64,000 nucleotides of DNA from Ilumatobacteraceae bacterium (GCA_021299715.1 JAJTEL010000001.1:207039-271038), one strand, 5' to 3'. Positions 44,662 through 53,561 are shown, counted from the first letter of the stretch. Program-made: numbers and translations. The notes: generated from the letters alone by a model not told the origin.

Positions 44662-45312
44662 ATGGCTAGGTCTGGGGAAGAAGCACGGACGGCACTGCTC
44701 GATGCAGCAGAGCGACTGTTTGCACTCCAAGGAGTGGAAACAGCATCGTTGCGTGACATTTCCTTGGCAGCGGGTCAACGCAACAACTCAGCCGTGCAAT
44801 ATCACTTCGGTGATCGTGAAGGGCTTGTGGCTGCGGTGTTCACTCGTCGCATGGACGCCATTAACGAGATGCGACGCGCCATGATTGCAGATCTCGACAA
44901 AACACATCGTGGCGACGACATGACGGGCCTCGCAGCCGCACTGATGGTTCCACTCATTGAGTACGTCACATCACATGATGGGTGGTACGGGCGTTTTCTT
45001 GTGCGCACACAGTTTGACCACTTTGCACAAACCGTGAAGAACGCATTGCCGGTGTCTGTGCCTGTCATTGAAATAGTTCGCCGTCTTGTCGCATTGTTGC
45101 CAGAACTAGAACCGCGTGCCAGACAGACGCGCGTCGAACAGATGATGACCCACTACATCGGCACTGTTGCCAACTGGGAGTGGGCACGCGATCGCGGCGA
45201 ACGACGAATGTCGCCATCTGATTTACGAGACGACGTACTTGCAACGTCCGTTGGAATCTTGCGGGCACCTACTCGCATGCAATTTGAATTCACACTGAAG
45301 GAAAAGTCATGA
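44662..45312 (+). CDS. TetR-family transcriptional regulator
   Basis: A 216-aa repressor: N-terminal HTH with RTALLDAAERLFALQGVE, ASLRDISLAAGQRNNSAVQYHFG and a ligand-binding C-terminal domain. It overlaps the alkylsulfatase-like gene by 4 bp, so it heads the operon. The palindrome overlapping its promoter is the likely operator. An alkyl sulfate or its alcohol/acid product is a plausible inducer (inference). Confidence 0.88.
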   Translation: MARSGEEARTALLDAAERLFALQGVETASLRDISLAAGQRNNSAVQYHFGDREGLVAAVFTRRMDAINEMRRAMIADLDKTHRGDDMTGLAAALMVPLIEYVTSHDGWYGRFLVRTQFDHFAQTVKNALPVSVPVIEIVRRLVALLPELEPRARQTRVEQMMTHYIGTVANWEWARDRGERRMSPSDLRDDVLATSVGILRAPTRMQFEFTLKEKS

Positions 45313-47012
45313 CCCGTAGTTTCGATGTCACCGATGTCAACGTTGTAACAACACCAGGTGGGCAACGTGTTCACAAGGGTCATGCCGCGCAGAGCGATGT
45401 CATTAAGGCCGAGTTCTACGAAGTGCGCGCGGGTGTGTGGTGCTTGGTGGGGAACGGCTTATCTAACCAAACATTCATTGATGCCCCAGAGGGAATTATT
45501 GCAGTGGACACCGGGGAGTCCATTGAAGAGATGCGTGAAGCGCTACGTCGCTTGCGGGAAGTCACCGACGCACCAATAGCCGCCGTGATCTACACGCACT
45601 TTCACTATGTAGAAGGCACCAAGGCAATTCTGGAAGAGGGCAATCACGCCACACCGCTGCCCATTTACGGTCACGAGAAGATTGCGTTTAATAAAGCACG
45701 CACACTGGGAGAAATTTCACCGGCGTACTCGCGTGGTCTTGTTGAGCAGTTCGCCATTGTGATGCCACTTGATGGTCCCGATGCAACGGTAAATGTTGGG
45801 CTTGGGTTCTTTTATAAGAACCCAGCGCATGCTCCGTATACGCCGGGTCACATTCCTGTTACTGAGGAACTGGGTGATCACGGGTCGTTGACTATCGCAG
45901 GTCTTCCTGTTCAGTATCAGTATTCGCCAAGCGACTCAGACGATTCCATCAACTTTTATTTCCCGTCCATTGGTACCTGTATTCATAACTCGGTGTGGCC
46001 CGTGTTGTTCAACGTATTCGCAATTCGTGGTGAGGAATACAGAGACCCACGCATTCTTATTCCCGGCATCGACAACATCATTAAGTGGGCGCCGGAGTAT
46101 TTGGTGGCCACTCATGGCCCTGCACTGACAGGCAAGGACAATATTCGGGAGAAGTCCACGCGGTATCGCGACTCCATTCAGTTCATGTGGGACCAAACTG
46201 TGCGTGGCATTAACAAAGGGTGGACCGCCGATGAGATTGCATCACGTATCACTTTGCCTGAGTCGTACGACGTGGACTATCTCACCAGCGAGCGTTACGG
46301 CGTTACCGAACATCACCTTCGTCAAATCTTTATGGGCTTGCGCGGGTGGTTTGATGGGAATGAAGAGAAATTATTCCCCGAAGTGCCAGAGTCGCGGTAC
46401 GAGAAACTGATTGCTGGTTTTGGTGGGCGTGAGACGGTGCGTGCCCACGTTTCTGATGCGTTGGCGACGAATGATGTGCGGTGGGCCACTGAGATGGCCA
46501 CGTGGTTGGCACGTTCTGTCGACGCTCCCGCAGAGGATCGAGCATTGTTGGCATCGTGTTTACGTGTGATTGCAGAACGCACTCCTGCTGCGAACATTCG
46601 CAACTGGGCCATCACACGTGCGCGTCACTTAGATGGTTCATTTCCAATGGATCGATTTATGCAACACGGATTCAATCCGAAGTTCTTGGGTGAAGCTTCT
46701 GCCGTGGGGCTTATTCACACATTGCGTGTTCTGGTTGATCCAGATGCCATTGATGGTGTGAATCACCATGTGGCATTTGTTGTTGGTGACGAGACCGCTG
46801 GTCTTCATGTGCGCAACTCTGTTGCAGTGCCAACAGATGGTTGGGGAGCACAGAGCATGGTGAAGATGTCGCGCGCAACGTTGCTGGGCTTGTTGTCTGG
46901 GCGCGCGTTGTGGAGTGAAGAACTTGCCAGCGGTGCAATCGCAGTGTCCGGGGATAATGACACGGTGGATTGCATTCGTCGCTCATTCGAGAACAAAGGC
47001 TTTGCGGGGTAA
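45309..47012 (+). CDS. Alkylsulfatase-like MBL-fold hydrolase with altered metal site
   Basis: A 567-aa protein with the three-part layout of type III alkylsulfatases (SdsA1/BDS1): MBL domain (about 30-300), helical dimerisation domain, and C-terminal SCP2-like lipid-binding domain (about 440-567). The metal ligands differ from SdsA1: the HxHxDH motif reads HFHYVEG, the Glu before the FYFP segment is Asp (SDSDDSINFYFP), and the expected AEN is IHN (CIHNSVWP). The late His in ATHGPAL stays. It could be a distinct subgroup or act by other ions. No signal peptide. Confidence 0.8.
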   Translation: MTRSFDVTDVNVVTTPGGQRVHKGHAAQSDVIKAEFYEVRAGVWCLVGNGLSNQTFIDAPEGIIAVDTGESIEEMREALRRLREVTDAPIAAVIYTHFHYVEGTKAILEEGNHATPLPIYGHEKIAFNKARTLGEISPAYSRGLVEQFAIVMPLDGPDATVNVGLGFFYKNPAHAPYTPGHIPVTEELGDHGSLTIAGLPVQYQYSPSDSDDSINFYFPSIGTCIHNSVWPVLFNVFAIRGEEYRDPRILIPGIDNIIKWAPEYLVATHGPALTGKDNIREKSTRYRDSIQFMWDQTVRGINKGWTADEIASRITLPESYDVDYLTSERYGVTEHHLRQIFMGLRGWFDGNEEKLFPEVPESRYEKLIAGFGGRETVRAHVSDALATNDVRWATEMATWLARSVDAPAEDRALLASCLRVIAERTPAANIRNWAITRARHLDGSFPMDRFMQHGFNPKFLGEASAVGLIHTLRVLVDPDAIDGVNHHVAFVVGDETAGLHVRNSVAVPTDGWGAQSMVKMSRATLLGLLSGRALWSEELASGAIAVSGDNDTVDCIRRSFENKGFAG

Positions 47013-49349
47013 GTGGTGTCTGCATCGCTGCCACGTTCAACGCCGCCATTTGAAGGCGTGCAGGGGTACACGGTTCCCGATTCCACTCCTGCGCCATTAG
47101 ACATTGCGTCAGCTCCTGCTGGTGCGCCAAACATCGTGTTGGTGTTGCTGGACGACGTGGGGTTCGGCACATGCGGAACGTTTGGTGGTCCCGTGCCAAC
47201 GCCTGCATTAGACCGAGTAGCGGCATCGGGTCTGCGCTTCAATCAGTTCCACACCACAGCCTTGTGTTCGCCAACGCGAGCCGCAATGTTGACGGGCCGC
47301 AACCATCACACAGTGCACATGGGAGGAATCCCTGAAGGTGCGAACGTGTTTCCGGGGTACGACAGCATCATCCCGAAAGAGGCTGCAACAGTCGCAGAAA
47401 TTCTGAAGCAGTCGGGGTATTCCACCGGAGCGTTTGGAAAGTGGCACTTAGCACCCATGTGGGAACAAACATTGGCGGGACCGTTCGACAGATGGCCAAC
47501 CGGATTGGGTTTTGAACGCTTCTACGGAATCTTGAACGCCGAAGCGTCGCAGTGGGAACCACCAATGTTTGACCAGACAACTCCGGTGATGCCGTACGAG
47601 GGTCGTCACGATTACCACATGACCGAAGACATTGTTGAGAAAGCAATTTCGTGGATGCGTGTGCAAAAAGCATCGCAACCATCTCGTCCGTTCTTTACGT
47701 ACATTGCAACGGGAGCCATGCATTGTCCGCATCACGTGGCGCCAGAGTGGATTGAAAAATTCGCTGGCCAGTTTGATCAGGGATGGGATGAACTGCGTCG
47801 AGAGATTTACGAACGCCAACTTGCATTGGGCGTGATCCCTGCGGGTACTCAGTTAACGCCGCGACCCGATGAAGTGCCGTCGTGGGAGGAGTATCCCGAC
47901 AGATACAAGCCCGTTGCCTCTCGTCTGATGGAAGTCTTTGCCGGCTTTATGGCGCACACCGATGCACAAATTGGTCGAGTGTTAGATGCACTTGATGAGA
48001 TGGGCGAATCAGAGAACACACTGGTGATGTACATCACTGGTGACAATGGTGCATCTGCAGAAGGAACAATTCATGGTGCATGGAGTGCGCCATCGTTCCA
48101 GAACGGAATTCCCGAAGACCCAGAGTGGCTGTTGGAGCACATGGATGATTTCGGAACTGCGCGTTGTGAGAATCACTACAACCTTGCGTGGGCGTGGGCA
48201 TTGGATTCCCCGTTTCAGTGGATGAAGCAGGTGGCATCACACTTTGGTGGTACGCGTAATGCCATGGCGGTGTCGTGGCCTGCGCGTATTCGTGATGCGG
48301 GTGGTCTACGAACGCAGTTCCATCACGTCGTCGATGTCATGCCCACGTTGTTGGCGGTTGCGGGAGTCCCCATTCCTTCTGTCGTGAACGGCTTAGAGCA
48401 ACTTCCTGTCGATGGAGTCTCCATGACGTATGCGTTCGAGGGTTCTGACGGACCAAGTGCACGCACCACGCAATACTTCGAGATGTTTGGTAATCGCGCG
48501 ATTTATCACGAGGGGTGGATGGCGTCGTGTTTCCATGGTCGAGTTCCGTGGAATCGTTTCGGCATGGTGCCATTTGACGGGCCGCAAGAAAAGTGGGAGC
48601 TGTACAACATCGCTGAGGATTTTTCTCAAGGTGTTGATTTGTCGGAGGTGTATCCAGAGAAGTTGGCGCAGTTGCGCGATGTGTTCGATGCGGAAGCACG
48701 ACGGAACAATGTGTATCCGTTGCGTGAGCCGGGCTCAACGTTGGGAATGACAGTTGTTCCTCCCACAAGCTTGAACGGCGCAAAGAAGATGACGTACACC
48801 ACCGACCACGTGCGTATGCCAGAGATGTCTGTTGTCAGTGTGAAGAACTGCTCATTTGTGATTACGGCCGATGTCACTGTTCCCGAAGGCGGATGTGAAG
48901 GCGTCATTGTGTGTCAGGGCGGCAACATGGCGGGGTGGACGTTGTATGTGGGGGCCGATGGTCGTCCCACGTACCACTACAACTGGATGGGCCATGATCA
49001 CTTTGTGGCGACATCGTCTGTCACGTTGACACCCGGTCGTCATTCCATCGTGGTGAATCATGCCTACGACGGTGGTTTTGGTGGCGGCGGTCATTCGGTG
49101 TTGCTCGTTGATGATGTTGTGGCGGGGCATGTGCATGTGGAACGTTCCGTGCCAGTGGTGTTCTCCATGAGTGGGGAGACATTTGACGTTGGTATGGACA
49201 CCGGCGCAGCAGTGGGCGATTACCCACACGTGTATCGCTTCACGGGTCAAATTCACGGCGTCACTGTGGAGCGATTGAGTGAGCCGTCTCCCGATGTAGT
49301 GGCGTTAATTGTTGAAGGTGAGTTCCGCGCCAGTCTCGCCACACAGTAG
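47013..49349 (+). CDS. Type I arylsulfatase
   Basis: A 778-aa formylglycine-dependent sulfatase. The N-terminal metal motif is VLLDDVGFG, Cys85 lies in CSPTRAAMLTGR and is oxidised to formylglycine, with FGKWHLAP and TGDNGASAEGT completing the active site. A beta-rich C-terminal domain (about 590-778) follows. GTG start right after the previous stop. No signal peptide, so cytosolic or exported unusually. The needed maturation enzyme (FGE) is not in the window. With the alkylsulfatase-like gene it forms a sulfate-ester operon. Confidence 0.9.
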   Translation: MVSASLPRSTPPFEGVQGYTVPDSTPAPLDIASAPAGAPNIVLVLLDDVGFGTCGTFGGPVPTPALDRVAASGLRFNQFHTTALCSPTRAAMLTGRNHHTVHMGGIPEGANVFPGYDSIIPKEAATVAEILKQSGYSTGAFGKWHLAPMWEQTLAGPFDRWPTGLGFERFYGILNAEASQWEPPMFDQTTPVMPYEGRHDYHMTEDIVEKAISWMRVQKASQPSRPFFTYIATGAMHCPHHVAPEWIEKFAGQFDQGWDELRREIYERQLALGVIPAGTQLTPRPDEVPSWEEYPDRYKPVASRLMEVFAGFMAHTDAQIGRVLDALDEMGESENTLVMYITGDNGASAEGTIHGAWSAPSFQNGIPEDPEWLLEHMDDFGTARCENHYNLAWAWALDSPFQWMKQVASHFGGTRNAMAVSWPARIRDAGGLRTQFHHVVDVMPTLLAVAGVPIPSVVNGLEQLPVDGVSMTYAFEGSDGPSARTTQYFEMFGNRAIYHEGWMASCFHGRVPWNRFGMVPFDGPQEKWELYNIAEDFSQGVDLSEVYPEKLAQLRDVFDAEARRNNVYPLREPGSTLGMTVVPPTSLNGAKKMTYTTDHVRMPEMSVVSVKNCSFVITADVTVPEGGCEGVIVCQGGNMAGWTLYVGADGRPTYHYNWMGHDHFVATSSVTLTPGRHSIVVNHAYDGGFGGGGHSVLLVDDVVAGHVHVERSVPVVFSMSGETFDVGMDTGAAVGDYPHVYRFTGQIHGVTVERLSEPSPDVVALIVEGEFRASLATQ

Positions 49350-49392
49350 AAACCGCCCAAATTATGGGGTTTTCAGGGGTACGGTATGTCGT

Positions 49393-50214
49393 ATGTCTAT
49401 GGAGGCTCGTGTCCTGACCTGGAACTTGTGGTGGCAGTTCGGCCCGTGGCGCGAACGCCAGCCCGCAATTCTGTCGGTGTTACAAGAGCAAGATGCCGAC
49501 ATTGTGTTCTTGCAAGAAGTGTGGGCACAAGAGGGCGGGCTAGATCAAGCGCAATGGTTGGCTGATGAACTCGACATGTTTGTTGCACGAACCGAAGGCC
49601 CGTGGTACGACGATGGTGTCAGTTTGGGAAATGCAATCTTGTCGCGCTGGCCGATTGTGTCGTGGGAAGTGCATCGTCTGCCCGATGCAACTGGTGCGCC
49701 CAGCTATCGACGTGCAGTAGTTGCTCTCATTGATTCCCCGTACGGTCGAGTATGGACAGTGTGCACTCACTTAGATCATCGTTTTGATGCCTCTGGAACG
49801 CGCATTGCGCAATGTGAAGCATTGAGTGGAATTGTTGATCAGCTTCGAGTTGATCCTGAGAATGAAATGCCGGTGTTACTGGCGGGGGATTTCAATTCGG
49901 TTCCCGATTCCGATGAAATTCGAATGTTGACGGGTCGACGTGAACCAGCGATTGAAGGATTGGTGTTTACCGACTTGTGGGAGATTGCGGGCGATGGCAA
50001 TGGGTTTACGTGGCGGCGCGATAATCCGTATATCGAAGATTCCACGTGGCCGAATCGACGTTTGGATTATGTGTTTGTGTCGTGGCCCCGTCCTCGACCA
50101 ATTGGGAACCCTTCGCGCATTTGGCTCGCAGGCGTGGATCCAGTTGCCGGAGTGCAACCGAGCGACCATGCGGCAGTCGTGGCTGATATTCGTTTGGCAC
50201 TCGAACCGTTGTAG
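49393..50214 (+). CDS. Endonuclease/exonuclease/phosphatase family hydrolase
   Basis: A 273-aa EEP-fold metal-dependent phosphoesterase. It has RVLTWNLWW, LQEVWAQEG (catalytic Glu), HLDHRFD, LLAGDFNSVPDS and PSDHAAVVADI, the full set of motifs. No signal peptide. ATG 49393 has -10 TACGGT 7 nt upstream (leaderless type); ATG 49399 is also possible. The substrate (phosphodiester, lipid or nucleic acid) is open. Next to the repeat element at 50.2 kb. Confidence 0.88.
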   Translation: MSMEARVLTWNLWWQFGPWRERQPAILSVLQEQDADIVFLQEVWAQEGGLDQAQWLADELDMFVARTEGPWYDDGVSLGNAILSRWPIVSWEVHRLPDATGAPSYRRAVVALIDSPYGRVWTVCTHLDHRFDASGTRIAQCEALSGIVDQLRVDPENEMPVLLAGDFNSVPDSDEIRMLTGRREPAIEGLVFTDLWEIAGDGNGFTWRRDNPYIEDSTWPNRRLDYVFVSWPRPRPIGNPSRIWLAGVDPVAGVQPSDHAAVVADIRLALEPL

Positions 50215-50227
50215 AACTTTTCAGGGT

Positions 50228-50628
50228 GTCGGTATCCCGCCGTTGGAGGCGGACAGTCACCAAAAAATTTGACGGGATACCAACACATTTCTGACGGAAT
50301 TCCACCAAGACGGCATGCCGTCATGCCGTCACGCGGGGAATGCGTCACGTGAGTTGTTCGTTATGGAACGGGATGCCGTCACGCGGGGAATGCGTCATGC
50401 GGGTTGTTCGTTATGGAACGGGATGCCGTCACGCGGGGAATGCGTCATGCGGGTTGTTCGTTATGGAACGGGATGCCGTCACGCGGGCAATGCGGCATGC
50501 GGGTTGTTCGTCACGGTGCGGGATGCCGTCACGCGGGGAATGCGTCATGCGGGGATGGGGAGTCAAACCTGGTGGAATACCGTCGAATTTTTCATGGTGT
50601 GGGTCGGCTGGAACGGCGGAATACCGAC
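50228..50628. mobile_element. MITE-like element with long imperfect terminal inverted repeats
   Basis: Left end GTCGGTATCCCGCCGTT (50228-50244) matches the reverse complement of 50612-50628 in 16 of 17 bases. Inner parts also pair: 50263-50285 against 50592-50570, 19 of 23. Altogether about 58 bp per end are inverted. The inside holds a 14-bp palindrome GACGGCATGCCGTC (50309-50322) and a 50-bp tandem array. No transposase and no clear target duplication is visible. Confidence 0.6.
50321..50553. repeat. 50-bp tandem repeat, about 4.6 copies
   Basis: Units start at 50321, 50371, 50421, 50471 and 50521 (last partial), with core GCCGTCACGCGGGGAATGCG. Copies 2 and 3 are identical, outer ones vary. 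The 50-bp period is not a multiple of three, so although all frames are open they do not encode one repeated peptide. No spacers, so not CRISPR. Confidence 0.95.
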
Positions 50629-50664
50629 AGTACGTCACTGCACATTTTCGTACACATCTCATGT

Positions 50665-50973
50665 ATGCCAATGAACCGAAATAACCCATTTTCAAACATC
50701 ATTCGAGGAGTCGAAGCCGACGTTCTCTTGGTGCTGTGCGAGGAACCACTCTTTCAAACTGCCACCGCGATTGCGCGACAGTGTGGTCGATCACGAAGTG
50801 AAGTCAGAGTGGTTTTGAACTACTTCGCCGCAACCGAAATTGTGACCGTCTTTCAGGACGGCGGCTACAAGTTCTTCCGGCTCAATTCTCGACATCCAGT
50901 ACACGTAGAAGTGATAGCCCTCTCAAAATCTTTTCTACGTCAGGGCCTTACCATGCACAATTCATCCGCTTAA
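50665..50973 (+). CDS. Orphan winged-helix protein, like the HTH part of HTH-nucleotidyltransferases
   Basis: A 102-aa protein: IIRGVEADVLLVLCEEPLF, then IARQCGRSRSEVRVVLNYF as recognition helix and VFQDGGYKFFRLNSRHPV as wing. The layout matches the N-terminal HTH of proteins that carry a MNT-type nucleotidyltransferase after it, but here the frame stops soon after the wing. It may be a complete small regulator or a truncated one. ATGs at 50665 and 50671 both fit; the longer frame from 50404 runs into the tandem array and is rejected. It overlaps the P450 gene by 26 bp. Confidence 0.65.
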   Translation: MPMNRNNPFSNIIRGVEADVLLVLCEEPLFQTATAIARQCGRSRSEVRVVLNYFAATEIVTVFQDGGYKFFRLNSRHPVHVEVIALSKSFLRQGLTMHNSSA

Positions 50974-52201
50974 TGCCGTTGATGAATGAGCTCTGAAGGT
51001 AGGCGGGCTCGCTAGTGATTTCCAATGTTGGTACGCGGCGACGAATTTCGTCGAACATCACTGCAACTTCACGGCGTGCGAGGTTTGCACCCAAACAGAA
51101 GTGAGGACCACCAGCACCGAATCCCACCTGCGCAGGAGCAAGTGGGCGACGAATGTCAAATGAATCCGGGTTTGTAAAGACGCGTTCGTCGCGGTTGCCA
51201 GATTGATAGAACATCACAACTTTTTCACCAGCAGAAATCTTTTGTCCATTGATTTCAGTGTCTTCGGTTGCTGTGCGACGGAAGTGAATAACAGGAGTCG
51301 CATAGCGAACAATCTCTTCCACTGCAGTCTTTGTGTGTGTCTCAAAATCGTTGAACCACAAGTCACGCTGATCACGGTTCAGAGTCAGTTCACGCATTCC
51401 GTGTGCAATGGCGGTACGAGTTGTTTCATTTCCGGCAACAACCAGCAAGATGAAGAACGATCCAAACTCTTGTGCTGACAAACGCTGACCATCAACTTCG
51501 GCATTCATCATCACCGACGCAATGTCATTGCGCGGCTTCTTCAAGCGGTCTTCACCAAGAGCAAGGGCATACGAGAAAATCTCTCCACCAACACGCACCA
51601 AGTCATCAAACGTACCCACGTACTCCGGGTCACCTACTCCAAGAATGGTGTTCGTCCAATTGAAGATCATCTCTTCGTCGCTCTCAGGAATTCCCATCAT
51701 GTCGCAGATGATTTGCAATGGCATCAACGCTGCAACTTCACGAACAAAGTCGCATTCGCGTTCGGGGAATCGCTCAAACATGCGGTCAATCACTGAACGC
51801 GAACGAACGCGCACCGACTCCTCAAGCGCAGTGATTTCTTTTGGTGTGAAACCCTTCGACACAATGGAGCGCAAACGGAAGTGCTTCGGGTCGTCCATGT
51901 TGATCATCGAGCCAAAGAACTCATTGATCTCAACGGGAAGGTCGCCAATGTTGGACCCGTTACCACTGCAGAATGTCTGCGGGTTACGGCTGACATGCCA
52001 AATGTCGTCGTGACGAACAAGTGCTCGATACCCAGGTCCCGGTGGAATAGGGGAGTTCTCCACCATGCGCTCTTCAAAGAAATGGAATGGGGACTCGTCG
52101 CGAAGGGTCTTGAATGCGCCGAAACGCCACTCTCGTGGCTGAATCCAGAACTCTGGGTCGGAGAGGTCAATGTCGCTGAGGGGCACGTTTGGAAGGGTCA
52201 T
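50948..52201 (-). CDS. Cytochrome P450
   Basis: A 417-aa soluble bacterial P450. I-helix AGNETTRTAI, ExxR in EEIVRYATPV, haem-binding FGAGGPHFCLGANLARRE with the thiolate Cys. The N-terminal part and MNMDDPKHFRLR-like MINMDDPKHFRLRSIV resemble the CYP125/CYP124/CYP142 group that oxidises sterol side chains and branched lipids. -10 TAATCT lies 6 nt before the ATG. Divergent from a thiolase gene, which fits lipid or sterol breakdown, but the substrate is inferred. Confidence 0.92.
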   Translation of the reverse strand: MTLPNVPLSDIDLSDPEFWIQPREWRFGAFKTLRDESPFHFFEERMVENSPIPPGPGYRALVRHDDIWHVSRNPQTFCSGNGSNIGDLPVEINEFFGSMINMDDPKHFRLRSIVSKGFTPKEITALEESVRVRSRSVIDRMFERFPERECDFVREVAALMPLQIICDMMGIPESDEEMIFNWTNTILGVGDPEYVGTFDDLVRVGGEIFSYALALGEDRLKKPRNDIASVMMNAEVDGQRLSAQEFGSFFILLVVAGNETTRTAIAHGMRELTLNRDQRDLWFNDFETHTKTAVEEIVRYATPVIHFRRTATEDTEINGQKISAGEKVVMFYQSGNRDERVFTNPDSFDIRRPLAPAQVGFGAGGPHFCLGANLARREVAVMFDEIRRRVPTLEITSEPAYLQSSFINGIKRMNCAW

Positions 52202-52254
52202 ACAGGCAGATTAGGTGGCGAACCCATCACATTCACCCACGAAGGCTGAAAATG

Positions 52255-52280
52255 CCCCACGATTGGCTACTGTCGTGGGG
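52255..52280. promoter_or_regulatory. Inverted repeat in the P450/thiolase divergent region
   Basis: CCCCACGA (52255-52262) and TCGTGGGG (52273-52280) form a perfect 8-bp inverted repeat around a 10-nt centre. A -10-like TACTGT (52268-52273) for the thiolase lies in the centre, so this may be an operator. It does not resemble the KstR site. Confidence 0.5.
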
Positions 52281-52318
52281 TCGGTTCGACCCGCGGACCA
52301 CCAAACAGGGAGAGTTAG

Positions 52319-53521
52319 ATGCCCGAAGCAGTCATTGTCGCCACAGCCCGTAGCCCTATCGGCCGCGCCAACAAGGGATCTCTTGTTGACCTTCGTCCCG
52401 ACGACATGTCGGCACAAATTGTGAAGGCCCTCATGGCCAAGGTTCCACAAGTGAAGCCAGACGATATTGAAGACCTCATTATGGGAATTGGTCAGCCAGC
52501 CGGTGAAGGCGGATTCAACATTGGTCGTATGGTCGCAATCCTTGCTGGTCTCGACAACGCACCTGGCGTCACCGTCAACCGTTACTGCTCATCATCACTT
52601 CAGACAATTCGTATGGCAGCACACGCCATTCGCGCTGGAGAAGGCGATTGCTTCATTGCAGCAGGCGTTGAAACCGTCAGCCGTTACGCATCAGGCGCAA
52701 GCGACTCTGCACCAAACGCCATCTTCAAAGAGCCAGGTGCACGCACCAAGGCACGTGCTGAAGGTGGACAGGGAACTTGGGCACCAGCACAAGGTCTCCC
52801 CGACGCATACATCGCAATGGGTCAAACCGCCGAGAACGTGGTGGAACTTGAAAACGTCAGCCGTGAAGAGATGGACCACTTTGGTGTTCGCTCACACAAT
52901 CTCGCCGTTGCACACCAGGAAAATGGTTTCTTCGAGCGCGAAATCACGCCACTCGTTTTGCCAGACGGCACTGTTGTTAGCAAAGACGATGGCCCACGTG
53001 CCGGAACAACCTACGAAGCAACATCGCAGTTGAAGCCAGTGTTCCGCCCTGACGGCAAAGTCACCGCCGGTAACGCATGTCCATTGAACGACGGCGCAGC
53101 CGCTGTCATGGTCATGAGCGACACAAAAGCAAAGCAACTTGGACTGACACCACTTGCTCGCATCGTGTCATCGGGCGTCTCAGGTTTGAACCCAGAGATC
53201 ATGGGACTTGGACCAATCGAAGCATGTCGTCAAGCACTCAAGCGTGCCGGCATGACCATCGATCAAATCGACCTTGTTGAAATCAACGAAGCATTTGCTG
53301 CTCAGGTTTTGCCATCGGCAAAGCACCTCGGCATCCCAATGGAGAAGTTGAACATCCACGGTGGTGGTATTGCTCTTGGTCACCCATTCGGTATGACTGG
53401 TGCTCGCATCATGACCACACTCATCAACGGACTTCAGTGGGAAGACAAGCAGTACGGCATGGAATCAATGTGCGTTGGCGGCGGCCAAGGCATGGCGATG
53501 ATTGTTGAGCGCTTGAGCTAA
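52319..53521 (+). CDS. Acetyl-CoA acyltransferase (thiolase)
   Basis: Degradative-type thiolase, 400 aa, cleaving 3-ketoacyl-CoA in beta-oxidation. Nucleophilic Cys in VNRYCSSSLQTI, NEAFAAQVL, GGGIALGHPFGMTGAR with the active His, and the second Cys in CVGGGQGMA. GGGAGAG upstream is the Shine-Dalgarno. Divergent from the P450, so likely part of a lipid or sterol route. Confidence 0.93.
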   Translation: MPEAVIVATARSPIGRANKGSLVDLRPDDMSAQIVKALMAKVPQVKPDDIEDLIMGIGQPAGEGGFNIGRMVAILAGLDNAPGVTVNRYCSSSLQTIRMAAHAIRAGEGDCFIAAGVETVSRYASGASDSAPNAIFKEPGARTKARAEGGQGTWAPAQGLPDAYIAMGQTAENVVELENVSREEMDHFGVRSHNLAVAHQENGFFEREITPLVLPDGTVVSKDDGPRAGTTYEATSQLKPVFRPDGKVTAGNACPLNDGAAAVMVMSDTKAKQLGLTPLARIVSSGVSGLNPEIMGLGPIEACRQALKRAGMTIDQIDLVEINEAFAAQVLPSAKHLGIPMEKLNIHGGGIALGHPFGMTGARIMTTLINGLQWEDKQYGMESMCVGGGQGMAMIVERLS

Positions 53522-53526
53522 CAACT

Positions 53527-53561
53527 CGTTCAAAAATTGAACGCAACTAGTCAGTAGTTGC
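53527..53561. terminator. Bidirectional hairpins between thiolase and MFS genes
   Basis: CGTTCAA-AAA-TTGAACG (53527-53543) and GCAACTA-GTCAG-TAGTTGC (53543-53561) are perfect 7-bp stems at the convergent ends; the second overlaps the MFS stop codon. Likely terminators for both genes. Confidence 0.55.

Noticed and set aside
50321..50553. Possible CRISPR array
   Set aside because: The 50-bp units are head-to-tail with no spacers and no cas genes nearby; it is a simple tandem repeat.
50404..50664. N-terminal extension of the HTH gene through the tandem array
   Set aside because: The array changes frame with each copy and shows no coding constraint; the HTH domain starts after ATG 50665.
52202..52318. 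KstR (cholesterol regulon) binding site
   Set aside because: The AAC-GTT core pattern of KstR sites is absent; the inverted repeat seen is unrelated.
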